Source: Clostridiales bacterium (lineage in GTDB: Bacteria; Bacillota; Clostridia; Oscillospirales; UBA644). From it: a stretch of DNA of 44,908 bases. Both the position numbers and the translations under genes were made by a program. Under the pieces are notes generated by a model. It did not search any database. It worked only from the letters and a program-made list of their open reading frames with translations, and had not been told where the DNA came from. The stretch covers positions 1-44,908 of the forward strand of contig JAEEJO010000073.1 in assembly GCA_016281915.1 (NCBI GenBank), in the 5' to 3' direction. Shown piece by piece: positions 24,662-34,096 of this stretch (positions within the stretch are counted from its first letter, which is position 1; each line of letters begins with the position of its first letter).

Positions 24662-25035
24662 TTCAGCTTTTGCTCCAGTCCGCAGAATAACCTCTCAACG
24701 CTTCCCGCCTTTTCCGACAGATACGCGCAAAGACGTCCCGTCATTTCACGCCATGCTCGCATATCAGCCCCGAGAGGGACGACTCCGCAGAAAATATCTT
24801 CGCAGATAAGCACGCTGTTTTGCCATTTTTCTTTATTGGCTTTAAAAACTGAAACAGCATCGAGAGAGTTATGAACGCAATAAAGTGTGAACTCCTGGAT
24901 AGCATTTATACATCTTTTGCCGAAAACAACATGTTCGTTTTCATTACACGTGTAAATATCCTGAGATGAAAGCGCGTGTTTTTTTACTGCGTAATCAAGT
25001 TTTCCCTGATACGCTCCACCGATAATAAAATCCAT
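24658..25035 (-). CDS. Small CobU-like protein with degenerate P-loop
   Basis: A 125-residue protein; CobU is normally about 180. The start is at 25035 rather than 25077, because GAGGAGG sits just before it. The N-terminus has GGAYQGKL (residues 6-13) where CobU has GGxxSGKS, so the Ser/Thr that binds magnesium is replaced by leucine. The segment that holds the guanylylated histidine (RIxxHxxxR) is absent. The C-terminal half keeps the CobU pattern: VLICEDIFCGVVPLGADMRAWREMTGRL and then a GL-KLK end. A full cobU lies two genes upstream. The protein may be a regulatory or binding paralog, or a kinase-type remnant specialised in one half-reaction. It sits 11 bases after cobS and overlaps the cobC-like gene. 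Confidence 0.75.
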   Translation of the reverse strand: MDFIIGGAYQGKLDYAVKKHALSSQDIYTCNENEHVVFGKRCINAIQEFTLYCVHNSLDAVSVFKANKEKWQNSVLICEDIFCGVVPLGADMRAWREMTGRLCAYLSEKAGSVERLFCGLEQKLK

Positions 25036-25046
25036 ATTAATCCTCC

Positions 25047-25796
25047 TCAGATCAAAGCATAAACGGCAATTCCACACAGCTCTCCGAAAACGAGAGAATA
25101 GCCTGAGATATCCCCGGACATACCGTCAAGAGATCGGAATGCTTTGAAAAGATATAAGATATATCCCGCGGCAACCGCAAGAGAAACAAAGCCGTATTGA
25201 CCGAGGAATACGAATCCTGCCGTAACTGTGAGAAAAAGGAGTATTACCAGATATACCGTGTGACCTTTTTTCACGCCTTTTCTGTAAGCGCCTGAATACT
25301 CGCTCACCGAAAGAGGTCTCAGAACGGTAACGAAAATCGCTGCCATACAGCGGGATACGGCGGGTATTAAAATAAGAGTATATGGAACGGCATTTTCCGA
25401 AACGGAGGAAAACAACGCGAACTGAGCAATAACTATTAGCACTGCCGCAATGACCGCGAATGAACCGACGTGAGGATCTTTGAGTATCCTTCTTTTTTCT
25501 TCAATATCACGCCATGACTTTATCGCGTCCAAAACGTCGAGATAACCGTCCATATGCATACCACCCGTAATAAAAAACGGGAATGCGGTAAGAATAACAG
25601 CGCCGACAGCGGTCGGAAGCTGAAGATACGATATTGCAAGAGACGTCAGTGTCCACAAAATCCCGATCCATACGCCTACGAACGGCAGAAACAGCGTCAT
25701 CAGAGGTCTTGACTCTTCGTCCCACTTATGAAACGGACTGGGAATGGCGCAAAACATGGTCATACACATAAGAAATGCATTGAAATACTTTTTCAC
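25047..25796 (-). CDS. cobS: Adenosylcobinamide-GDP ribazoletransferase (cobalamin synthase)
   Basis: A 249-residue integral membrane protein with about six to seven spans. It joins adenosylcobinamide-GDP to alpha-ribazole or its phosphate. The signature GGMHMDGYLDVLDAI (about residues 78-92) has the acidic residues that bind magnesium. The following LKDPHVGSFAV differs from the usual KDSRIGAFG form, although the spacing is kept. The gene overlaps cobU by four bases and ends 11 bases before the small CobU-like gene. With CobU, CobT and the CobC-like phosphatase it completes nucleotide-loop assembly. Confidence 0.93.
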   Translation of the reverse strand: MKKYFNAFLMCMTMFCAIPSPFHKWDEESRPLMTLFLPFVGVWIGILWTLTSLAISYLQLPTAVGAVILTAFPFFITGGMHMDGYLDVLDAIKSWRDIEEKRRILKDPHVGSFAVIAAVLIVIAQFALFSSVSENAVPYTLILIPAVSRCMAAIFVTVLRPLSVSEYSGAYRKGVKKGHTVYLVILLFLTVTAGFVFLGQYGFVSLAVAAGYILYLFKAFRSLDGMSGDISGYSLVFGELCGIAVYALI

Positions 25797-26335
25797 AGAT
25801 CTATACCCCCTTTATGGAAAATCACTCTTCCCGCGCAAAGTTCTATAACGGTATCGCATGCCGCCGCAAGATTTCTGTCGATATAGGCAAGCGATTTTCT
25901 GTAGTTTTCCGTAAAGCTGTCATACCTTACAGCGTCGGAATAAATATAATCGGTGACAAATACGGCATTTTCAGCTTCCCTCGTTATCTTCAAAAGTCCG
26001 TCAACACATCGCTGAGCCGCATTTTCATCAGCCTCTCCCGAATGTGTTTCGGGAAACATTTCGTTTAATAGCAGCGCAGTGACACTGTCGACAAGAAACG
26101 TATTGTTTTTTCCTGCATTTAGACACGAAGAGATATTTCTGCCTGTTTCAAGCGTAGAAAAGCCAAGATCCGCTCTGTCTGCGATATGAAGGTCTATACG
26201 TTTTCTGTCCTCTTCATCGTATGGGATCATCGTTGCGACGTATATTCGGTTTCCGTCGGGTGAAAGTTTAACTGCGACAGACTGTGCAAATCCGGTTTTG
26301 CCGTTTTTGCAGCCCCCTGAGATCAATATATTCAT
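25793..26335 (-). CDS. cobU: Adenosylcobinamide kinase / adenosylcobinamide-phosphate guanylyltransferase
   Basis: A 180-residue cytosolic bifunctional enzyme of standard length. The P-loop is GGCKNGKT (7-14). YVATMIPYDEEDRKRIDLHIADR (32-54) holds His50, the residue that takes GMP. The remaining CobU pattern (FLVDSVTALLLNEMF, VFVTDYIYSD) is present; here the usual G-x-G-x-V-P loop near TDEVG is altered to TDYIYSDAV. It phosphorylates adenosylcobinamide and activates it as the GDP derivative. It lies one base after cobT and overlaps cobS by four. Confidence 0.9.
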   Translation of the reverse strand: MNILISGGCKNGKTGFAQSVAVKLSPDGNRIYVATMIPYDEEDRKRIDLHIADRADLGFSTLETGRNISSCLNAGKNNTFLVDSVTALLLNEMFPETHSGEADENAAQRCVDGLLKITREAENAVFVTDYIYSDAVRYDSFTENYRKSLAYIDRNLAAACDTVIELCAGRVIFHKGGIDL

Positions 26336-26336
26336 T

Positions 26337-27452
26337 TTATTTTCCTTTCACGGAAAAAGCATCGGTTTTTCTGATAGGTTCAAGGTATGAGTCGTTTATA
26401 TCCGCTTCTTCAAACGTTGCCATATCATTCATTACAGCGCATGCGGCATCCACCATCATCATGGCGATCGGACATCCGCTCCCTTCTCCGAGCCTCATGG
26501 AAAGGTCAAAAAGCGGAACAAGACCGAGCTCTCCCATAGCAATTCGGTAACCTATTTCGAAAGAAGCATGAGAAGGGATCATAAAATCCCTCGCAAACGG
26601 ACATAATCTGTAAGCGCATAAGGCGGCTACGGCAGATATAAAACCGTCTATCACCACAGGAATTCGCTTTGCCGCGCAGCCGAGAAACGCGCCTGTCATA
26701 GCAGCGATATCAAATCCGCCGACCTTTGAAATGACGTCTGTAATATCGTTTTTATCGGGACTGTTGACGGAAATCGCCGTTTCGATGACAGACAGCTTCT
26801 TTTTATATGCATCGTCTGTTATTCCTGCGCCGCGACCTGTAATCTCCGTAACTTTTCTTTGCGTAAGGACCGCGAGGACGGCTGAAGAGGTTGTTGTATT
26901 GCCTATTCCCATTTCGCCTGTTCCGATAATCTCGGCGCCGATATCCGCCGATTCCTTTGCGAGAGATGCACCGGTAAGGATCGCTTTGACGGCATCTTCT
27001 CTTGACATTGCTGCAGTTCGGGAAATATTGCGTGTGCCGTAAGCGATCTTTCTCGGGATCACCTCAGGCACATCGATATCTGCGTTTATACCTACGTCGC
27101 AGACACGTAAAACACATCCGAACCGTTTTGCCAGCACGGCAACGCCTGTTTTGCCCTTTGTCATGTTTATTGCCTGAGATGCGGTTACCGACTGAGGCGC
27201 GCTTGCTATCCCCTCTTCCGCAACGCCGTTATCGGCGCAAAAAACAAGAATGTATTTACTATCGAATTTGTTGTTTACTTTTCCTGTCATTCCGGCAAGA
27301 CGAACCGACAGCTCTTCAAGACGTCCGAGGCTTCTTGGAGGTTTTGCAAGGCTTTCCTGTCTTGCCTCGGCACGTTTCATTGCCTCGCAGTCGGCGCCCC
27401 TGATACTCAGAATAAGATCGCGAAGCGCTTTTTCAGAATACTCGTTTTTCAT
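26337..27452 (-). CDS. cobT: Nicotinate-nucleotide:dimethylbenzimidazole phosphoribosyltransferase
   Basis: A 371-residue cytosolic enzyme that makes alpha-ribazole phosphate from NaMN and a lower-ligand base. It has LAKPPRSLGRLEEL, VFCADNGVAEEG, TGEMGIGNTTTSSAVLA and RLGEGSGCPIAM, the last holding the catalytic glutamate. The tail is slightly longer than the usual 350 residues. CobT can use several benzimidazoles, and in other bacteria purines or phenols, so the native cobamide cannot be told from it. No bza/bluB genes for dimethylbenzimidazole synthesis are in the window. It lies three bases after btuR. The start has only a weak ribosome binding site, so coupling is likely. Confidence 0.95.
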   Translation of the reverse strand: MKNEYSEKALRDLILSIRGADCEAMKRAEARQESLAKPPRSLGRLEELSVRLAGMTGKVNNKFDSKYILVFCADNGVAEEGIASAPQSVTASQAINMTKGKTGVAVLAKRFGCVLRVCDVGINADIDVPEVIPRKIAYGTRNISRTAAMSREDAVKAILTGASLAKESADIGAEIIGTGEMGIGNTTTSSAVLAVLTQRKVTEITGRGAGITDDAYKKKLSVIETAISVNSPDKNDITDVISKVGGFDIAAMTGAFLGCAAKRIPVVIDGFISAVAALCAYRLCPFARDFMIPSHASFEIGYRIAMGELGLVPLFDLSMRLGEGSGCPIAMMMVDAACAVMNDMATFEEADINDSYLEPIRKTDAFSVKGK

Positions 27453-27455
27453 ATA

Positions 27456-27965
27456 TCAGAATTCTATTCCTTTTCTCGCCCTTATCCCCTTATCAAAAGG
27501 ATGCTTTTCTTTGCGCATTTCGGTAGCGTAATCGGCAATTTCAAGAAGCCTTGCGGAAGGGTTGCGGCCGGTGAGTATTATTTCACGGTTTTTTCCCTCT
27601 TTTAAAAGAAATTCCATAAGCGCATCTTCAGGAAGAAATCCGTAATTGAGTGCGGAAACAGATTCGTCAAGAACTATCATATCATAATCGCATGCTGAAC
27701 CGATTATTTCGGCAAAAAGTTTGCCGTACACGTTTTTTTCTTCGTTTTTCTGTTCTTCCGTCATATTTTTATATCTGCCGTAATTCACCGAAGGAAAACG
27801 GCAGTCTATATTTTCAACTTTGGAAAGGACAGCAACTTCTGACGATTTACCGTTTTTGAAAAACTGAGTAAAGAGAATTTTCATACCGCTTCCTGCAGCA
27901 CGAATAGCAAGTCCGCATGCGGCGGTAGTTTTTCCTTTACCCTCTCCGAAGTAAAGATGTATCAT
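27456..27965 (-). CDS. btuR: Corrinoid adenosyltransferase (BtuR/CobO type)
   Basis: A 169-residue cytosolic enzyme that transfers the adenosyl group of ATP to cob(I)yrinic acid diamide or cobalamin. The P-loop [10 protein letters not shown] is at residues 8-17, the acidic motif VLDE is near residue 98, and the family tail [15 protein letters not shown] is at the C-terminus. This tail is diagnostic of the CobA/CobO/BtuR family, as opposed to PduO or EutT. The gene overlaps cbiP by four bases (ATGA). Confidence 0.96.
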   Translation of the reverse strand: MIHLYFGEGKGKTTAACGLAIRAAGSGMKILFTQFFKNGKSSEVAVLSKVENIDCRFPSVNYGRYKNMTEEQKNEEKNVYGKLFAEIIGSACDYDMIVLDESVSALNYGFLPEDALMEFLLKEGKNREIILTGRNPSARLLEIADYATEMRKEKHPFDKGIRARKGIEF

Positions 27966-29419
27966 ATGCCCTCCTCTATTATTCTGTAAACAAGATCCAT
28001 ATCCATAGCCTCTCGGACCTTCTGCGCAAGAAGATCATACTGTGACTCGCGGTATGCGTGGAAATCAAACACCGCGTTTTCGTCATATTCGATGCCTCTG
28101 CTTTCATACAAAGACCTTACGATCGCTTCGGCTATGCCGTTTTCATCAAAAAGACCGTGGATATAACTGCCGTATACATTGTTTTTCTGAATGATCGGTG
28201 ATGAATCGGTGCTCTGTCCCATATGAATTTCGTATCCGCGGTAGCGGATGCCGTTAAGAGACGAAAACATTCCGTTGATTCCTTCAAAAACGCCCTCCGT
28301 CTGCAAACGTGTCTTTTGCGCCGAAAAAACGGTTTTGAGATCAAGCAGTCCCATACCGCTTATCTCCCCGCCGCCTTCGGAATTATGCGGGTCGGAAATT
28401 TTGCTGCCGAGCATCTGAAGTCCGCCGCAAATACCGAAAACAGGAGTTCCGCGAGACGCTTTTTTGAGTATTTCCGCTTCAAGTCCGTTTTGTCTCATCC
28501 ATTTAAGATCAGACATTGTTGACTTCGTTCCGGGAATGATTATCATATCCGATGAACCGAGTTCAAACAGGTTTCTGACATACCTCAAAGAAACGCCGGA
28601 AAAGCGCGAAAACGGAGAAAAATCGGTAAAATTTGATATTCTGGGCAGAAGGATGACAGCTATATCTATTTCTTTGCGCATACCGGAAGATAGTCTTTCG
28701 CTGAGGCTGTCCTCGTCGTCTATATCGACGTGTATGTAAGGAACAACGCCTGCACACGGCTTTTTAACAAGGTCATAAAGCATATCAAGGCCGGGAGCAA
28801 GAATAGATTTGTCTCCCCTGAATTTATTAATGACCGTTGCCTTTATGATATCGCGTTCATCGGGATCAAGCAAAGCTACCGTTCCGTAAAGCTGCGCGAA
28901 TACGCCTCCCCTGTCGATATCGCCTGCAAGAAGAACGGGAGATCTTGCCATTTTTGCCATTCCCATATTTACTATATCGTCGCTTTTAAGGTTTATCTCG
29001 GCAGGGCTGCCTGCGCCTTCGATAACGATTATATCGTTTTCTTCTTCAAGCGTCGAATATGCTCGCATAATATCGGGAATAAGCTCTTTTTTATACTTGA
29101 AATAATCCGACGCCTTCATATTTCCTCGGACTTCTCCGTTAACGATTACCTGAGAACCGACGTCCGTTGTAGGTTTTAGAAGGATCGGGTTCATAAGAAC
29201 GGACGGTTTAACTCCCGCAGCTTCAGCCTGAACGACCTGCGCGCGCCCCATTTCAAGACCTTCATCCGTAATGAACGAATTGAGTGCCATATTCTGTGAT
29301 TTAAACGGAACGACATTATAGCCATCCTGCCTGAATATGCGGCAGAGAGCTGCGCAGATGAGGCTTTTGCCTGCGTTGGACATTGTGCCCTGTATCATTA
29401 TCGGTTTTGCTTTTTTCAT
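27962..29419 (-). CDS. cbiP: Cobyric acid synthase
   Basis: A 485-residue cytosolic glutamine amidotransferase, also called CobQ. It amidates four side chains of adenosylcobyrinic acid a,c-diamide. The N-terminal ATP-binding domain begins [12 protein letters not shown] (8-19) and contains [13 protein letters not shown]. The C-terminal class I glutaminase-like domain has [11 protein letters not shown], with the nucleophilic Cys, and later [10 protein letters not shown] with the catalytic His. An in-frame start at 29521 would overlap cobD by about 100 bases; AGAGGT before the ATG at 29419 fixes the start, which overlaps the cobD stop by four bases. Confidence 0.95.
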   Translation of the reverse strand: MKKAKPIMIQGTMSNAGKSLICAALCRIFRQDGYNVVPFKSQNMALNSFITDEGLEMGRAQVVQAEAAGVKPSVLMNPILLKPTTDVGSQVIVNGEVRGNMKASDYFKYKKELIPDIMRAYSTLEEENDIIVIEGAGSPAEINLKSDDIVNMGMAKMARSPVLLAGDIDRGGVFAQLYGTVALLDPDERDIIKATVINKFRGDKSILAPGLDMLYDLVKKPCAGVVPYIHVDIDDEDSLSERLSSGMRKEIDIAVILLPRISNFTDFSPFSRFSGVSLRYVRNLFELGSSDMIIIPGTKSTMSDLKWMRQNGLEAEILKKASRGTPVFGICGGLQMLGSKISDPHNSEGGGEISGMGLLDLKTVFSAQKTRLQTEGVFEGINGMFSSLNGIRYRGYEIHMGQSTDSSPIIQKNNVYGSYIHGLFDENGIAEAIVRSLYESRGIEYDENAVFDFHAYRESQYDLLAQKVREAMDMDLVYRIIEEGI

Positions 29420-30456
29420 GAAATTACCTCTTTCAGAGCCGAAAGAAGGACGTCGTTTTCGGCTTTTTTCTTGATCGCTATGCGGAAATAGCCTTTTTTC
29501 AGTCCGGTATAATTCGAACAATCGCGAATCAGTATCCCTTTTTTCAGCAAAAGATCCTTCAGGTTTATTTCGGAATACAAAAGCAGATAATTTGCCTCTC
29601 CTTTGAATACTCTGACGCCATATGAAGTCAAAGTCTGAAAAACACGGTTTCTTTCTTCTTTTAGCGTTTTTACAGAATCATCAAGCCATTTTTGGCAGTC
29701 CAGAGCAGCTATACCCGCAAGCTGAGCAACGGCTGAAACATTCCAGCACTGTGTTTTTTGCGACATCGTTTCAAGAAAGCGCGTATCGGAACACATTGCA
29801 TAACCAAGCCTGATGCCTGCCATTGCATAGTTTTTTGTAAACGCTTTAAGAACCGTAAGATTGGGATATTTTTTCGTAAGATATGGCAGAGAGTATTTTT
29901 GGGGTGAGTCTGACAGATCAAGAAAGCAAAAATCCGCAAAGACCCTGATGCCCGTATCGCAGATCATATTAATTATATCAGGTTCTACTGTTATTCCCGT
30001 TGGATTGTTGGGAGAACAGATAAAAACTGCTGAGAAAGATGAAAGATCTTCAGGTATATCCTCCGCCGTGAGGCGAAAACCGTTCTTTTCACTCAGAATA
30101 AGATGTTTTGCCTCGATTCCCGCCGCGTGAAGGGCATTTTCATATTCGCAAAAGGTCGGGGACACTATAAGCGCGGGTTTATCGCGATCTAGCGAATAGG
30201 CATATGAAAATATCAGCTCCGCCGCGCCGTTGCCGCAGATTATGTTTGCACTCGGAATCATTTCAAGGTCCGAAATATTTTTTCTGAGCTGTGAGCAGTA
30301 TGCGTCGGGATATCTGCAATATTCATCGACCGACGTTGTGATCGCTTTTTTCACCTGTGGGGGCATTCCCTCGGGATTGAGATTGGAAGAAAAGTCGTAT
30401 TCGACCTTATTGGTATATATATCCCCCCCGTGAGGATTTTTTTGATTTATAAGCAT
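29416..30456 (-). CDS. cobD: Threonine-phosphate decarboxylase, PLP-dependent
   Basis: A 346-residue aminotransferase-fold enzyme (CobD in the Salmonella naming, not the CbiB-type CobD). It makes (R)-1-aminopropanol phosphate from threonine phosphate as the linker for CbiB. It begins HGGDIYTN...[12 protein letters not shown], typical of the family. It has CSPNNPTG (cofactor binding), and [17 protein letters not shown] carries the PLP lysine. The gene overlaps cbiB by 10 bases and cbiP by four. No threonine kinase (PduX) is in the window. Confidence 0.93.
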   Translation of the reverse strand: MLINQKNPHGGDIYTNKVEYDFSSNLNPEGMPPQVKKAITTSVDEYCRYPDAYCSQLRKNISDLEMIPSANIICGNGAAELIFSYAYSLDRDKPALIVSPTFCEYENALHAAGIEAKHLILSEKNGFRLTAEDIPEDLSSFSAVFICSPNNPTGITVEPDIINMICDTGIRVFADFCFLDLSDSPQKYSLPYLTKKYPNLTVLKAFTKNYAMAGIRLGYAMCSDTRFLETMSQKTQCWNVSAVAQLAGIAALDCQKWLDDSVKTLKEERNRVFQTLTSYGVRVFKGEANYLLLYSEINLKDLLLKKGILIRDCSNYTGLKKGYFRIAIKKKAENDVLLSALKEVIS

Positions 30457-31421
30457 ATCAATATCACCGCCGTTCGGATAAGAATGCCCGCAATAAGAGC
30501 TAATAAGGATGCGGTATACATAAGATTGCCCGCCTTTTTAATGTCATTGGGTTCCGTTTCGCGAAAAGGATCGCCGATATAGTCCTTTTTGTGTATTATT
30601 CCGCCGTAGACCGCGTCGCCTGCGAGGCGGATATTCAGAGCTCCTGCGCATACCGATTCTGTCTGCGCGGAATTCGGGCTTGCATGCTTCATTCTGTCGC
30701 GCCGAAAGATTCTGTATGCGTTTTTCATATCAAGTCTGCATAACGGGCACGATATTATCATCAGCAGCGCAGAGATCCTTGCGGGAATAAAGTTGACAAA
30801 ATCATCGGTTTTTGCCGCGGCTCTGCCGAAATAAAGATATTTGTCGTTTTTATATCCGATCATGGAATCCATGGTATTGACGGATTTATAAAAAAACCCT
30901 CCGACCGCTCCAAAAAGGAATATCCATATGAGCGGAGCGATCACTCCGTCGGACGTGTTTTCGGCTACGGTTTCGATGGCGGCTCTGCAAATGCCTTTTT
31001 CGTCAAGCACATCGGTATCTCTGCCGACAATATATGAAACTGCTTTTCTCGCCGCTTCCACGTCGCCTTTTTTCAGTTCTCGGCAGACCTTCATGCTTTC
31101 TTTTACAAGCTGCCGCGCCGCTAGAAGCTGCCAGCACATGATGCTGTTGATAATTAAATATACAAAGGGGTGGATAATCCACGCAATGGCAAGAACGAGC
31201 GCAGGGACACAGGTAGAAATAACGGTTACGAGAATGACCGTTATTATGCCGCGAACGAAATCCTTGTGAGGGTCGCCTTTGCGGAATTTGCCGTCAAAAA
31301 AAGATATCCATTTGCCTATATAAACAACGGGATGAGGTATTGAGTATGGGTCACCGACAAAAAAATCGATGATGAATCCCAAAAGCACGGAGGCGGTCTG
31401 AAATTCAAGGAGTTTAATCAA
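30447..31421 (-). CDS. cbiB: Adenosylcobinamide-phosphate synthase
   Basis: A 324-residue membrane protein that attaches aminopropanol (phosphate) to adenosylcobyric acid. It has IDFFVGDPYSIPHPVVYIGKWI at the N-terminus, then VGRDTDVLDEKGICRAAIETVAENTSDGVIAPL and later HASPNSAQTESVCAGAL, the family signatures. The frame is open to an ATG at 31445, but GGGAGG lies eight bases before a TTG at 31421, which I take as the start. This gives an eight-base overlap with the fused cbiJET gene. It overlaps cobD by 10 bases. Confidence 0.94.
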   Translation of the reverse strand: MIKLLEFQTASVLLGFIIDFFVGDPYSIPHPVVYIGKWISFFDGKFRKGDPHKDFVRGIITVILVTVISTCVPALVLAIAWIIHPFVYLIINSIMCWQLLAARQLVKESMKVCRELKKGDVEAARKAVSYIVGRDTDVLDEKGICRAAIETVAENTSDGVIAPLIWIFLFGAVGGFFYKSVNTMDSMIGYKNDKYLYFGRAAAKTDDFVNFIPARISALLMIISCPLCRLDMKNAYRIFRRDRMKHASPNSAQTESVCAGALNIRLAGDAVYGGIIHKKDYIGDPFRETEPNDIKKAGNLMYTASLLALIAGILIRTAVILICL

Positions 31422-33375
31422 TTGCGTGTCCTCCCTGCAAAACAAATATATTTACGGGATTTTGTGCACGCATCATATTGTAGTGTCCAAGTCTCTGACT
31501 GCGGGAAACATTTACCGCAATGCACCTGAAATCTCTGAACCCGAACTCCTTTGCGGAAGCGCAGACTTCATTATATGATTCTAACGTAACCGTATTAACA
31601 ACTATCTTTGCCTCGCTGTTCTTTTTAAGCGCAATATTCAGGATTTCACGCAGCGCTCCCGAAGTGCCGCCGATAAATACGTGTGTCGGCGCTGGAAGCT
31701 CGCCAAGAGCCTCGGGGGCAGATCCTTTGACGATCTCGATATTATCTGCAAAAAACTTCAGCTTGTTTTTTTCGATAAGTTCTACCGCATCCTGTTCTTT
31801 TTCAACGGCAAAAACAGAACCCTCAGACGCAAAAAGCGCACACTCGACTGATATAGAACCTGTTCCTGCTCCGACATCCCATACTACCGAGTCTGACGAC
31901 AGTGAGAGCTGCGACAGTGATATAGCGCGGACTTCGGACTTTGTCATCGGAACGTCGCCTCTTATAAATTCATCGTCTTCAATGCCGATACGTATTCTTT
32001 TTTCCGCATTCGGGTTCTCGATATAAACAACGGAAAGGCCGTCGTATTCAAGGTCTTTGAGAACGGAAACAGTTCCTCTTGTTATTTTTTCATCGCTGTA
32101 TGACAGCTTTTCGCCCACTGCTGCGGCAAGATCGGTAAAGCCGTAAGAGAAAAGCTTTTTCAAAATAACTTCTGCAGAGTTTTCTCCGCCTGAGAGGACA
32201 AATGTTTTCTTATTTGTTTTTACTGTATGTATCAGATTGTGAGAGCGTCCGTGCATTGTTACAAGGGCAGATCCGTCCCAGCTGACGCCGAGCTTTGCGG
32301 CAAAAGCGGAAACGGAAGAAATGCCGGGGATAATTGCGACATCTTCACCGCTGAATATATCCAACAGTTTTTTTGTGCCGCTGAAAAAGCCCGTATCTCC
32401 GCGCATAACAACGGCTATTTTTCGATATGACGGGTTTGCTGCGATAATACCTGCAACCTTGTCAGGCAAAAACTCGAAGAAAAGAGGTTTTTTGACGGAA
32501 AGAGAGGTGACTACGCTCTGCGCGCCTATCACTGCATCGCATTCATTTATTGCGCATTTCGCCTCTGCGGTAAGCATAGCGTCGCTGCCGGGACCTATAC
32601 CTATAATGCTTATATGGCGTTTTTTAATATCATATTCCTTTTCGAGTCGTGTGATTGCTTCGTTGAGAGTATATCCTTCCGTCTGAGGCGGCTCACCGAT
32701 GATCACGGGGATTGCGCCGAAATCAAGCGCGGCTTTTATTTTTTCATCAAAACCTCCGCTAGTTCCCGATGCTTTTGTAACAAGATAAGCGGCATTTATC
32801 GCTTTGAGCTGAGCCAGATTTATATCGTACGAAAACGGACCCTGCGCGGCGATAATATGAGATGAAGGGATCGCCGCTTTTTCGCAGGCATCAATCGAAG
32901 AATGTAAAGGTAAAACCCTTGCCCAGACTTTAGACATATCGAGCCCCTCAAATGAAGAAAGCTCTTTCGAGCCTGTAGTAAGCAGGATATTGCCTTCTTT
33001 GCCCAAAAGGCAGTTTTTTGCATCTTCGGCGGATGAGACGTAAACGGCTTTTTTCTCATGAGCCGATCCCTCACGCAGAATACGCATGACAGGAATACCG
33101 CAGTTTTTTGCTGCGGAAGAAATATTGTTTGTGACAATGACAGCATAAGGATGAGTAGCGTCTATGACCAGAGAAAAATCATTGTTTTTAAAGAATACAG
33201 CCATTTCATCTTCATTCATACGGCCTGTATGAACCGTAATACCGTCTATATTCTCAAGCATTACCTCGCCGTATTCAGTAGCAACGCAGACAGTGAGAAG
33301 TGCGGCGCCGCTGAGTATTTCGGCTAGGCGTCTGCCTTCGCTTGTGCCAGCAAAAATGCAGATTTTATTTTTCAT
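31414..33375 (-). CDS. Fused CbiJ-CbiE-CbiT: precorrin-6A reductase and precorrin-6Y/7 methyltransferase-decarboxylase
   Basis: A 653-residue three-domain enzyme. Residues 1-250 are a CbiJ/CobK reductase (IFAGTSEGRRLA, DATHPYA, RILREGS, TTGSKELSSF, ARVLP, SHIIAAQGPFS, TKASGTSGGFDEK). Residues 253-450 are a CbiE-type SAM methyltransferase (ISIIGIGPGSDAMLT, VMRGDTGFFSG, IPGISSVSAFAAKLG, MHGR). Residues 460-653 are a CbiT-type Rossmann methyltransferase (MTKSEVRAISLSQL, DVGAGTGS at 500-507, VNTVTLES). CbiE plus CbiT in one chain equals CobL; adding CbiJ puts three consecutive ring steps (reduction, C5 and C15 methylation, decarboxylation) in one polypeptide. The start is ATG at 33375 after AGAGGA; the longer frame from 33507 overlaps cbiH and is rejected. 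Confidence 0.93.
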   Translation of the reverse strand: MKNKICIFAGTSEGRRLAEILSGAALLTVCVATEYGEVMLENIDGITVHTGRMNEDEMAVFFKNNDFSLVIDATHPYAVIVTNNISSAAKNCGIPVMRILREGSAHEKKAVYVSSAEDAKNCLLGKEGNILLTTGSKELSSFEGLDMSKVWARVLPLHSSIDACEKAAIPSSHIIAAQGPFSYDINLAQLKAINAAYLVTKASGTSGGFDEKIKAALDFGAIPVIIGEPPQTEGYTLNEAITRLEKEYDIKKRHISIIGIGPGSDAMLTAEAKCAINECDAVIGAQSVVTSLSVKKPLFFEFLPDKVAGIIAANPSYRKIAVVMRGDTGFFSGTKKLLDIFSGEDVAIIPGISSVSAFAAKLGVSWDGSALVTMHGRSHNLIHTVKTNKKTFVLSGGENSAEVILKKLFSYGFTDLAAAVGEKLSYSDEKITRGTVSVLKDLEYDGLSVVYIENPNAEKRIRIGIEDDEFIRGDVPMTKSEVRAISLSQLSLSSDSVVWDVGAGTGSISVECALFASEGSVFAVEKEQDAVELIEKNKLKFFADNIEIVKGSAPEALGELPAPTHVFIGGTSGALREILNIALKKNSEAKIVVNTVTLESYNEVCASAKEFGFRDFRCIAVNVSRSQRLGHYNMMRAQNPVNIFVLQGGHAID

Positions 33376-34096
33376 AGCTGTATCCTCTTGGCGTGACCAT
33401 TCTTCCGCCGATATTTTTTGTTGACGAATTGCCGATAAAGACCGTAGTGAACATATCCACGTCGCTTTCAGAAAGATCTTTGAGGGACGTAATGCGGTAT
33501 TCTTCACCGTCTCTGCCTATATTGCGGCAGAATCCGCAGACGGTATCTGACGGACGGTATTTCATTATTATTTCGACAGCTTTTTTCAGATAGTCGGATC
33601 TTTTATGGCTGGAAGGGTTATAGATCACCATGCAAAGATCTGCCATTGCAGTATTTTCGACTCGGTCCATAATGATATCAAATGGAGTAAGAAGGTCTGA
33701 CAGGCTGAGAACGGTAAAATCACATGTGATCGGAGAACCGAGAAGTGCGGCTCCGGAAGAAGCGGCGGTCACACCGGCTACTACTTCAGTTTCAACGCCG
33801 TATTCGCCCGCAAGTTCGAGTATGGGCGATGCCATTCCGTATATTCCCGCGTCACCGGAGCATATCATGGAAACCGTTTTACCCTCCGCGGCTTTTTCAA
33901 GAGCAAGCCTGCAGCGTTCTGTTTCTTTCATCATGGGAGTGGAAAGAAAAGTTTTATCGGGGAAAAACGGTTTTATCAATTCGACATAAACGGTATAGCC
34001 GACAATAACGTCTGATTTTTCGAGAGTTTTAACTGCGCCGACAGTCATTCCTTCATAATTTCCGGCTCCGATGCCTACGACATATATCTTTTTCAA
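33365..34096 (-). CDS. cbiH: Cobalt-precorrin-3 C17-methyltransferase (ring contraction)
   Basis: A 243-residue SAM-dependent tetrapyrrole methylase. It has the family signatures YVVGIGAGNYEGMT (residues 4-17), ICSGDAGIYGMASPI, VVAGVTAASSGAALLGSPI and CMVIYNPSSHKRSDYL. It methylates C17 and drives ring contraction in the anaerobic pathway. The frame extends upstream, but TTG at 34096 follows GGGAGGT and overlaps the cbiG stop as TTGA, so I take that start. It overlaps the fused cbiJET gene by 11 bases. Confidence 0.93.
   Translation of the reverse strand: MKKIYVVGIGAGNYEGMTVGAVKTLEKSDVIVGYTVYVELIKPFFPDKTFLSTPMMKETERCRLALEKAAEGKTVSMICSGDAGIYGMASPILELAGEYGVETEVVAGVTAASSGAALLGSPITCDFTVLSLSDLLTPFDIIMDRVENTAMADLCMVIYNPSSHKRSDYLKKAVEIIMKYRPSDTVCGFCRNIGRDGEEYRITSLKDLSESDVDMFTTVFIGNSSTKNIGGRMVTPRGYSYEK

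Noticed and set aside
29420..29521. 34-residue N-terminal extension of cbiP
   Set aside because: The sequence is basic and unlike the family, overlaps cobD, and a good ribosome binding site precedes the ATG at 29419.
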